Below are positions 1 through 5,572 of a DNA stretch of 13,959 nucleotides, in pieces. The stretch is from the NCBI GenBank assembly GCA_020024455.1, contig JAHHTU010000043.1, positions 1-13,959 on the forward strand. Reading direction: 5' to 3'. Under the pieces are notes generated by a model. It was not told the origin of the DNA. It did no database searches and saw only the letters and a list, made by a program, of their open reading frames with translations. Source of the stretch: Anaerotignum sp. GTDB taxonomy: Bacteria > Bacillota > Clostridia > Lachnospirales > Anaerotignaceae. Each line of letters starts with the position of its first letter. Within the stretch, counting starts at the first letter, position 1. The translations under genes were made by a program, and so were the position numbers.

Positions 1-2
1 AC

Positions 3-152
3 GCACAGCTATTGAAATTTATTGTTGATTATGAGAATCAGAAAAGCAACATACCATTGGAAGATTTAGGAGTTGCCCTGTCTTCTAATGAACTTCACAA
101 GGTTTATGCGAATTGTGTCATGATAGCAGACTCAACATTCAACTATATCTAA
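3..152 (+). CDS. C-terminal fragment of an unrecognised gene, cut by the window edge
   Basis: An open frame enters from the left edge and ends with TAA, giving 49 residues that finish in CVMIADSTFNYI. The composition is protein-like (KFIVDYENQ, then PLEDLGVALSSNELHKVY) and the other two + frames stop within the first 30 bases, which supports it as coding. I do not recognise the family. It lies upstream of the terminator at 372 and of the prophage remnant, so it may be host or an early phage gene. No function is assigned. Confidence 0.45.
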   Translation, partial: AQLLKFIVDYENQKSNIPLEDLGVALSSNELHKVYANCVMIADSTFNYI

Positions 153-154
153 AC

Positions 155-174
155 CATAACCCTTAAGGATTATG
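155..174. repeat. 20-bp near-perfect palindrome
   Basis: CATAACCCTT followed directly by AAGGATTATG pairs at 9 of 10 positions with no spacer. It begins three bases after the stop codon of the leftmost gene and ends just before the ribosome binding site of the tiny ORF at 196. The zero-length loop suits a dimeric repressor operator better than a terminator, but nothing here identifies a binding protein. Confidence 0.35.
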
Positions 175-195
175 TCACGAAAAGGAGGGTTTATA

Positions 196-249
196 ATGCA
201 AAATACTATACTGCATATTGTTACTCATAAGATCAATTTTGAGGTTTAA
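196..249 (+). CDS. Possible 17-residue ORF, perhaps the stub of a truncated gene
   Basis: An ATG follows AAAGGAGGG (181-189) at good spacing and reads MQNTILHIVTHKINFEV before TAA. The strong ribosome binding site is the main support; length and composition alone would not justify a call. It may be the 5' end of a gene lost to a deletion near the left border of the prophage remnant, or a real small peptide. It has no recognisable signal or processing motif. Confidence 0.2.
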   Translation: MQNTILHIVTHKINFEV

Positions 250-272
250 TATAAGCTGCTAAAAATAAAAGG

Positions 273-344
273 TTGTATTTCAAAATACAAATAAGCCTTA
301 ATTCAATACATTGCAAATTTTTATCGGTACAATCAGGGCTTATT
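273..344. repeat. Two nested/adjacent inverted repeats in a non-coding stretch
   Basis: TTGTATTT (273-280) and AAATACAA (283-290) form an 8-bp perfect inverted repeat. AATAAGCC (290-297) is mirrored by GGCTTATT (337-344). The surrounding sequence, 250-371, has no convincing ORF or promoter. This could be a structured leader or just AT-rich pairing; no riboswitch or ncRNA family is recognised. Confidence 0.2.
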
Positions 345-371
345 AAACAGAATAATCATAACATTTTATAT

Positions 372-416
372 AATGCCAGTTTCTCTCTATGGGAAACTGG
401 CATTTTTATTTCTTTT
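372..416 (+). terminator. Strong rho-independent terminator
   Basis: AATGCCAGTTTC (372-383) and GAAACTGGCATT (393-404) form a perfect 12-bp stem with a 9-base loop, followed directly by TTTATTTCTTTTT. This is a canonical intrinsic terminator. It separates the left-edge genes from the prophage remnant, so the remnant would need its own promoter or read-through to be expressed. Confidence 0.85.
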
Positions 417-457
417 TGCACAAAAGATACTTTCGTATTGTGTCGTTGTCGCTCACC

Positions 458-505
458 ACCTCCATTCCAATTCACCAATTTGCTGGGACGAATCGAAATG
501 GAGGT
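458..505. repeat. 16-bp imperfect inverted repeat covering a ribosome binding site
   Basis: ACCTCCATTCCAATTC (458-473) pairs with GAATCGAAATGGAGGT (490-505) at 14 of 16 positions across a 16-base loop. The right arm includes GGAGGT, which is the only good ribosome binding site before the ATG at 511 of the terminase fragment. In RNA this hairpin would hide that site. It may equally be a scar at the left deletion junction of the prophage. Confidence 0.45.
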
Positions 506-1106
506 ATATTATGCAAAAACTCAATCCACGCCGTTATCAGGTTGCCGGTTTGTAGACGGCTTGGTTTACGAAAATTGGAAAGAGGTTCATTTTGATGTGG
601 CACAAATCAGTGCAAAGGCTGATATCATATCTGCATTTGGTCTGGATTTTGGATACACAAATGACCCCACAGCGTTGTTTTGCGGATTGGTTAGCAAAAC
701 AGAAAAGACAATATGGGTGTTTGATGAGTTATACGAAAAAGCACTGACAAACAGAGCCATTTCCGAAAAAATAACACAAATGGGATATGCCAAAGAACGC
801 ATAAAGGCGGATTGTGCAGAACCCAAAAGCATTGACGAATTGCGGGCGTATGGGATTAGGCACATCAAACCAGCCAGAAAGGGCAAAGACAGCATCAACA
901 ACGGTATCCAATATATCCAAGGGTATCAAATCATCATTCACCCACGCTGTACCAATTTTATCACAGAAATTTCAAACTACACATGGCAAAAAGATAAATT
1001 TGGTACGACCGGCAATCGCCCGATAGATGATTTTAACCATTTGATGGACGCTATGCGGTATGCGTTGGAGGATATTTTGGTTGGCCCTACATATAGTTTT
1101 GCATGA
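498..1106 (+). pseudogene. terL: Terminase large subunit, C-terminal nuclease fragment (frameshifted, N-terminus lost)
   Basis: From residue V at 552 onward the frame reads as the nuclease half of a PBSX-type large terminase: VDGLVYENW, FGLDFGYTNDPTAL with metal-binding Asp, VFDELY, IKADCAEPKSIDEL, KPARKGKDSINNGIQYI, and DDFNHLMDAMRYALE near the end. The ATPase half with Walker motifs, about half the protein, is missing. A second piece of the same protein, KLNPRRYQVAGL, is read from ATG 511 in another frame and stops at 553-555; in relatives this segment runs directly into a short Gly-Glu-Trp-Gly stretch and then VDGLVYENW. That implies a small frameshifting deletion near 552. The in-frame ATG at 498 gives only unrelated leader residues. 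DNA packaging by this copy is not possible. Confidence 0.85.
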
Positions 1107-1133
1107 TTTTGATGAGAAAGAAGGTGATGACAG

Positions 1134-1604
1134 ATGCTATTTTCCAATACAGAAACAGACAAAATCAATCGCATCATTGCAGAAGGGGCGAAACAAGGAT
1201 TGACAGATACAGCATTTTTTGCAAAAGAGATTGCACAATGGAAAAAGTCGCAACAACGTATGGAGCAAATCATCGGAGATGCGTATTATTTGGGTAAGCA
1301 TGATATTTTGCAAAGAAAACGCACGGTCATTGGTGCAGACGGGAAATTGCAGGCGGTTGAAAATCTGACAAACAACAAAGTCATAGACAACCAATATGCA
1401 AAAATGGTAGACCAAAAAACCAATTATTTGCTTGGTAAACCCATAACATTTGATTGTGCAAACAAAACATATTCTGCTTTGCTCAAAAAGCGGTTTGATG
1501 CCTCGTTTCAACGCACCATGAAATATATCGGTGAGGTATCATATCAGCCGATTGGAAGCCATACAAATGCAGATACAGCAACAGATGGAATTGCTGTATG
1601 GTAA
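1134..1604 (+). pseudogene. Phage portal protein, N-terminal fragment
   Basis: ATG 1134 follows AAGAAGGTG at normal spacing. About 133 residues look like the N-terminus of an SPP1/PBSX-type portal: an early helical stretch, WKKSQQRMEQIIGDAYYLGKHDI, VDNQYA-like KVIDNQYAKMVDQKTNYLLGKPITF, then a run ending KRFDASFQRTMKYIGE. The frame then enters sequence belonging to the next gene and stops after about 23 unrelated residues. Portals of this family are roughly 450-500 residues, so about 70 percent is missing, including the clip, stem and crown. The break at about 1533 is shared with the truncated MuF gene and removes the gene boundary. The remaining peptide cannot form a portal ring. Confidence 0.85.
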
Positions 1605-2736
1605 TCGGGTAGATGAACTTGACCAGCTGTTTCGAGATATGATATCCAATGGATATACGTATGGGGCGTTTACATTGCAAAAGGGGTTGGGTGTTGGTTG
1701 GGATTTTGTATCACTGAACCAGAAAAAATTGGATACATTGCTGAAAAAACCTTGGACAACAGATAAACGCACATTTCGAGACCGTTGTTGGCACAACAAG
1801 GATATGTTGGTGGGTGCGGTGCAGAAAGCACTCATACAAGGTATGTTGCGAGGAGACCCGCTGACAAAAATTGTTACAGCCATACAAAAACAACTCGGTG
1901 CAGACCGTTATAAAACACAAAGATTGGTACATACAGAAACAACGTATTTCAATGCGGTGGCAAGAAATCAAATGTATCAAGATTTTGATGTCAAACAGAT
2001 TGAAATTGTGGAAACACTGGACGGTCGGACGTGTTCCGTTTGTCAGCCACTCGATGGGACAGTCATTGCCTTGTCGCAGTATGAGGCGGGTGTGACCGTA
2101 CCGCCGTATCACCCAAATTGCAGAGGGACGACTTGCCCACATTATGATGATATGGCGGGGGAGAGAGCAGCCAGAACCGCAAAAGGCAATGTGTACTATG
2201 TGCCTGCGGATATGCAATATGCGGACTGGAAAAAGGCTTTTGTAGATGGTGGTGCAAAGGACGGTTTGACCATTGCGGGAGTAGATGCTATAATCCAATT
2301 AACAAAAGAGGAACAATGGGCATTAAATACATATATCAGTAGTGAAAGCTATAAAATCAATGCATTGTTGCGAACAGAAATCACCCTTTCTGATGAACAA
2401 GAAATGTTGATGAAAAATTTAGATGCAGCATTGGAAAAGATGCCTACTTATACAGGAACGGTATATCGGTCTATGGATAGTCGTATGATTTTTGATATAG
2501 ATAGTTTTTGGAAGCAGCACGTTATTGGACAGAAGATATCTTATGCAGCATATACATCTTCTGCAACAAAAATATATGATGATAGTATGGATATACAGAT
2601 TGTCATAAAAAGCAAGACAGGAAAGGATATCAGACAATATAATTCTGATGAATTGGAAATTTTGTTTTCAAGAAATAGTCATTTTATTGTAGTTGATAGA
2701 AAAGAAAATACAATCTTGATGGAGGAAATAGAATGA
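1531..2736 (+). CDS. MuF minor head protein with C-terminal ADP-ribosyltransferase toxin-like domain (N-terminus truncated)
   Basis: Residues 1-245 are a MuF/SPP1 gp7-type minor head protein: RYHISRLEAIQMQIQQQMELLYGN, KPW, HTETTYF (134-140), the paired-cysteine motif LDGRTCSVCQPLDG (163-176) and PPYHPNCRGTTCP (191-203). Residues about 255-401 look like an ADP-ribosyltransferase exoenzyme domain: Arg313 in YRSM, YTSSA (341-345) as the STS-type motif, and Glu374-Leu-Glu376 as the ExE pair. MuF proteins carrying such C-terminal domains are known polymorphic toxins of temperate phages. Relatives have roughly 130 more residues before RYHIS, lost in the junction with the portal. GTG 1531 has no good ribosome binding site; ATG 1567 has GGAAG at 8-base spacing and may be the working start. 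The 3' end overlaps the next gene by ATGA. Base use is more AT-rich after about 2290. Confidence 0.85.
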   Translation: MRYHISRLEAIQMQIQQQMELLYGNRVDELDQLFRDMISNGYTYGAFTLQKGLGVGWDFVSLNQKKLDTLLKKPWTTDKRTFRDRCWHNKDMLVGAVQKALIQGMLRGDPLTKIVTAIQKQLGADRYKTQRLVHTETTYFNAVARNQMYQDFDVKQIEIVETLDGRTCSVCQPLDGTVIALSQYEAGVTVPPYHPNCRGTTCPHYDDMAGERAARTAKGNVYYVPADMQYADWKKAFVDGGAKDGLTIAGVDAIIQLTKEEQWALNTYISSESYKINALLRTEITLSDEQEMLMKNLDAALEKMPTYTGTVYRSMDSRMIFDIDSFWKQHVIGQKISYAAYTSSATKIYDDSMDIQIVIKSKTGKDIRQYNSDELEILFSRNSHFIVVDRKENTILMEEIE

Positions 2737-2963
2737 ATAAAAGATTTCAAGTACCATATAGTGACCCTCGATGGTGGTGGATAAATGATTTTTCACCAAT
2801 ATGTTTCGATTGTACCCATTTTCATGGCATGGTTCAGCAAAAACCACGATGCGATGCATTTCCGGATGGAATTCCAAAAGAAATTATTTTGTCCGCTGAA
2901 CAAAAGCATGATATGCCTTATCCTGGTGACCATGGCATTCAGTTTGAAAAATGCAAAATGTAG
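2733..2963 (+). CDS. 76-residue cysteine-rich protein coupled to the MuF-ART gene
   Basis: Its ATG overlaps the MuF stop codon (ATGA), with GGAGG at 2720-2724, so translation is coupled. The protein has Cys24, Cys27, Cys40 and Cys74 plus His29 and His31 (PICFDCTHFHG, PRCDAFPDGIP), consistent with a small metal site, and a conserved-looking end YPGDHGIQFE. I recall similar short proteins beside MuF genes in clostridial phages, generally unnamed. Position suggests an immunity or accessory factor for the ART domain, but no sequence feature proves it. It has no signal peptide or membrane segment. Confidence 0.7.
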   Translation: MNKRFQVPYSDPRWWWINDFSPICFDCTHFHGMVQQKPRCDAFPDGIPKEIILSAEQKHDMPYPGDHGIQFEKCKM

Positions 2964-3013
2964 AACTGTCCGAAAAGTAAAAAAATGATATATGTTATTG
3001 GAGGAGGCATACT

Positions 3014-3289
3014 ATGTCATTCACAGCCAGAGAATGGATTTTATTACCAAAAGAAGAACAGGAACAAAGGGCAAAAGAATTGTCTGCACATGAGTGCTTT
3101 CTGTTACGCACACGATTAGACCATATACATTTTACGGAAGAACAAAAAAAGAATATGTCAGAGGCAGAAAAGAATGCATTTCTTTATCCAAAACAGCTGA
3201 CAAAAGAAGAAATCAAAAGACAACAAAAAGAAAGTGAAAACATCTTTCGACAAATGATAGAAAATAACAAAAAAGAATGTGAAAAATGA
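3014..3289 (+). CDS. 91-residue charged helical protein of unknown function
   Basis: ATG 3014 follows GGAGGAGG (3000-3007) at good spacing. The protein starts with FTAREWILLPKEEQEQRAKEL, continues with ECFLLRTRLDHIHFTEEQKKNM, and ends in a Lys/Glu-rich segment likely to be a helix or coiled coil (about residues 55-91). It has no membrane segment. It lies 50 bases after the cysteine-rich gene and a terminator follows its stop immediately, so the pair looks like an extra cassette placed between MuF and scaffold. Function unknown; it could act with the ART module or be unrelated. Confidence 0.65.
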   Translation: MSFTAREWILLPKEEQEQRAKELSAHECFLLRTRLDHIHFTEEQKKNMSEAEKNAFLYPKQLTKEEIKRQQKESENIFRQMIENNKKECEK

Positions 3290-3319
3290 GAAACAGCTGA
3301 AAAAGTTGTTTCTTTTTTT
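3290..3319 (+). terminator. Rho-independent terminator inside the structural operon
   Basis: GAAACAGCT (3290-3298) and AGTTGTTTC (3304-3312) form a 9-bp stem with one G-T pair and a GAAAA loop, followed by seven T. It starts directly after the TGA of the 91-residue gene. A terminator in the middle of a late operon is typical of accessory (moron-like) cassettes. I do not see a convincing promoter between it and the scaffold gene. Confidence 0.75.
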
Positions 3320-3342
3320 ATACAAAACAGGAGGTATACAAA

Positions 3343-3984
3343 ATGAAAAAAGAAGAACTGCTTGCAATGGGACTGACGGAGGAACAGGCTACAAAAATAT
3401 TAGAAACAGTGCATAAGGATTTTGTACCAAAAACCACGTTTGATACCATCAAAACGGAACTGCAAACGGTAAAAAAGACAGTCCAAGAGCGGGATACACA
3501 GCTCGAAACATTGCAAAAAGCCGATGGGGATATGGAAACACTCAAACAGACCATCAAAAATTTGCAAACGGAAAACAAAACACAACAGACACAACACGAA
3601 AATGAGATGAAAGCAATCAAAATCAGCAATGCGGTTGACACAGCACTCAGAGATGCAAAAGCAATCCAGCCAGAAACAGTCAAGCCGTTATTGTCTGCAT
3701 TTTTGGAAAAAGCAACGTTGGCAGAAGATGGCACGATTGCAGGTTTGGCAGATGAAATTGCAAAATTGGCAAAAGCAGAGGGAACAAGTTTTTTATTTCA
3801 GGCACAAACCAATATACCGCCTATGATTGCGGGTGCGTCACCTGTCGGTGTTGTGACAACCACGCCCGATGTGAAAACAGTGGGGTATGAAACACGTTTG
3901 TCTGATGCCAGAAAAGCCGGTAATGCGGCACTGGTTGTGGCAATTAAAAGAGAGGCTGCCGCCGATGGTGTGCAGCTTTTTTAA
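3343..3984 (+). CDS. Phage scaffold protein (minor structural GP20 type)
   Basis: The 213-residue product begins KKEELLAMGLTEEQATKILE, contains a long coiled coil (about residues 28-95; ELQTVKKTVQERDTQLETLQ), then a more ordered region AVDTALRDAKAIQPETVKPLL and a flexible tail. This is the layout of the GP20 scaffold family placed immediately before the capsid gene, where it guides prohead assembly and is then removed. Length is normal and no break is visible. AGGAGG at 3329-3334 supports ATG 3343. The gene sits just after the internal terminator. Confidence 0.85.
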   Translation: MKKEELLAMGLTEEQATKILETVHKDFVPKTTFDTIKTELQTVKKTVQERDTQLETLQKADGDMETLKQTIKNLQTENKTQQTQHENEMKAIKISNAVDTALRDAKAIQPETVKPLLSAFLEKATLAEDGTIAGLADEIAKLAKAEGTSFLFQAQTNIPPMIAGASPVGVVTTTPDVKTVGYETRLSDARKAGNAALVVAIKREAAADGVQLF

Positions 3985-4025
3985 TGTGTAAATATAGAAA
4001 GTGAAAAGAAAGGATTGATGTCATA

Positions 4026-4988
4026 ATGTCAAATGTAACCGGAACAGGTACAACATTTAACCTGCCAAATTTCGCTGGTGATTTATTCACAGCTTCCCCT
4101 ACACAAACACCTTTTTTATCTATGATTGGCGGTTTGTCCGGTGGGAAGCAGACAGAAAACGATGAGTTTGCAGTTGGGCAGCTGTATGCATTTCCAGATG
4201 CGGCACAACCGGATATTTCGGAACAAGCCTCCGAAACAGCACCGACCGCAACTGCGTTGGTACGCAAACAAGAAACCAATGTCACACAAATTTTCCATGA
4301 GGCAATTACACTCACGTATGCCAAAATGGCAAACAAAGGCAAATTATCGGGTTTGCACACCGCAGGGCAAGTAGAAAACCCGATTTCAGAATTGGACTGG
4401 CAAATCTCTCAAAGATTGAAAAAAATTGCACGTGATGTGGAATATACATTTCTGAATGGTACCTACGCCAAAGCGGAAAATGCCAATCAGGCAAATAAAA
4501 CCAGAGGTATGTTTGCATTATGCAGTACAGGTACAACGATTGATGCAGGCGGTGCGGATTTGTCGATTGCAATTTTGAAACAGCTGTACAAGGCAATGGC
4601 TGATGCAGGTGCGGTATTTGGCAATATGGTTTTGTTCTGTGGTTCTGAACAGAAACAGCGATTGACCGCATTATATGAAAAACAGTTAGGTTACAACACG
4701 CCTGCTGCCCGTCATGTCGGTGGTATGAATATTACGGAAATTGAAACCGATTTTTTCAAACTGGGGATTGTGTATGACAGTTTTGTACCGCATGACCGTA
4801 TTTTGATTGCAGATGTTTCGGCGTGTGCACCGGTATTCCAAAATGTACCGGGAAAAGGAACTTTATTTTTGGAAGATTTGGCAAAAGTCGGTGCGGCGGA
4901 AAAGAAACAGATTTATGGTGAAATTGGTTTAGACCATGCCCCTGCATTTTTGCATGGTTCTATCACAGGGCTGAAAACGGGGGAATGA
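4026..4988 (+). CDS. Major capsid protein (SU10/DUF5309 type)
   Basis: The 320-residue protein starts SNVTGTGTTFNLPNFAGDLF and carries QTPFLSMIGGLSGGK, EFAVGQLYAFPDAAQPDISE, NVTQIFHEAI, GKLSGLHTAGQ, RDVEYTFLNGTYAKA and near the end EKKQIYGEIGLDHAPAFLHG. This pattern is that of the major capsid proteins often annotated DUF5309/SU10-like in clostridial phages. Length is complete and start and end look native. It follows scaffold by 41 bases, with AAAGGA about 10 bases upstream of ATG. It is one of the few intact head genes, but with no functional portal, terminase or connectors it cannot yield a DNA-filled head. Confidence 0.85.
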   Translation: MSNVTGTGTTFNLPNFAGDLFTASPTQTPFLSMIGGLSGGKQTENDEFAVGQLYAFPDAAQPDISEQASETAPTATALVRKQETNVTQIFHEAITLTYAKMANKGKLSGLHTAGQVENPISELDWQISQRLKKIARDVEYTFLNGTYAKAENANQANKTRGMFALCSTGTTIDAGGADLSIAILKQLYKAMADAGAVFGNMVLFCGSEQKQRLTALYEKQLGYNTPAARHVGGMNITEIETDFFKLGIVYDSFVPHDRILIADVSACAPVFQNVPGKGTLFLEDLAKVGAAEKKQIYGEIGLDHAPAFLHGSITGLKTGE

Positions 4989-5056
4989 TACCCTCTGTGG
5001 ATACGGCTGTGGTCGGCAGAGGGCAGGTAGGCACAGCAATTTTAGGCAGAAAGTGA
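4985..5056 (+). CDS. Possible 23-residue ORF overlapping the capsid stop
   Basis: An ATGA overlap with the capsid stop opens a 23-residue frame, IPSVDTAVVGRGQVGTAILG, ending at a TGA that lies within the ribosome binding site of the next gene. The phage-like composition and coupled arrangement suggest it could be real or the end of a trimmed capsid-linked protein. Support is weak because of its length. Confidence 0.2.
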   Translation: MIPSVDTAVVGRGQVGTAILGRK

Positions 5057-5066
5057 GGAGAAAGAT

Positions 5067-5342
5067 ATGGCATATACACCAACCAAATGGAATGACGGCG
5101 ATGTGATTACAGCGGAAAAGTTGAACAAAATCGAGGAAGGTATTCAAAATGAACAGATAGGTCCGGCTGGTCCCAAAGGGGAAAAAGGAGATACGGGAGC
5201 AGCGGGTACGAAAGGAGATGCAGGGAAAGGCGTGAAGTCCATTGCCTTGACAACAGATGCATCTGGAAAAGTCAATGGTGGGACAGTTACATTTACAGAC
5301 AGCACAACCGCAGCCATTACCGTCACGGTATCAGGAGGTTAA
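5067..5342 (+). CDS. Collagen-like head-fibre/decoration-type protein
   Basis: The 91-residue product begins MAYTPTKWNDGDVITAEKLN, a common N-terminus of clostridial phage fibre proteins. It is followed by a Gly-X-Y collagen-like stretch (about residues 32-53: GPAGPKGEKGDTGAAGTKGD) and a short beta-rich C-terminal domain with alternating Thr/Val (SIALTTDASGKVNGGTVTF, TAAITVTVSGG). Placement right after the capsid gene suggests a head-attached fibre or decoration protein, as in families annotated head fiber protein. AGGAGA precedes the ATG. It looks complete. A tail-fibre role is the alternative. Confidence 0.7.
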   Translation: MAYTPTKWNDGDVITAEKLNKIEEGIQNEQIGPAGPKGEKGDTGAAGTKGDAGKGVKSIALTTDASGKVNGGTVTFTDSTTAAITVTVSGG

Positions 5343-5344
5343 AT

Positions 5345-5572
5345 ATGTATAAAATCAGTGGAAAACAAGAATTTGGTGCTGTATGGGAAAATGGTGTTTG
5401 TGTGGCGACATTCCACAAAGGGGTTGCATATACCAACGACAGCACAAAAGCAGATATTTTGCGGGAAAAGGGGTATCTTGTAGAGGGTGAGCCTGATGAG
5501 GTGGAACAGTCGGAATATGACACTTCCGCCGCAACCATTGACGGGTGGCACAGATGGCACAGTGACAGATGA
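5345..5572 (+). CDS. Small head-region protein, C-terminus replaced at a deletion junction
   Basis: ATG 5345 follows AGGAGGT (5333-5339) at good spacing. Residues 1-58 (start YKISGKQEFGAVWENGVCVATF, then THSDSTKAD-like DSTKADILREKGYLVEGEPDEVEQ) resemble short proteins found between capsid and connector genes in Firmicutes phages. The last 16 or so residues are read out of frame through the start of the tail-sheath fragment, so the native C-terminus is lost. All head-tail connector genes that normally follow are missing. Function unknown. Confidence 0.6.
   Translation: MYKISGKQEFGAVWENGVCVATFHKGVAYTNDSTKADILREKGYLVEGEPDEVEQSEYDTSAATIDGWHRWHSDR

Noticed and set aside
273..497. Long upstream extension of the terminase frame starting at 273
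   Set aside because: It runs through the terminator hairpin at 372-404, has no ribosome binding site and its residues do not resemble terminase.
458..505. Insertion sequence terminal inverted repeats
   Set aside because: The arms are only 16 bases apart with no transposase or target duplication, so they form a hairpin and not IS ends.
1711..2298. Minus-strand open frame of 195 codons
   Set aside because: Antisense shadow of the MuF gene, with no ribosome binding site and no recognisable domain.
511..4988. Gene transfer agent or capsid-forming domesticated particle
   Set aside because: Terminase and portal are both broken and connectors are missing, so no DNA packaging is possible from this locus alone.
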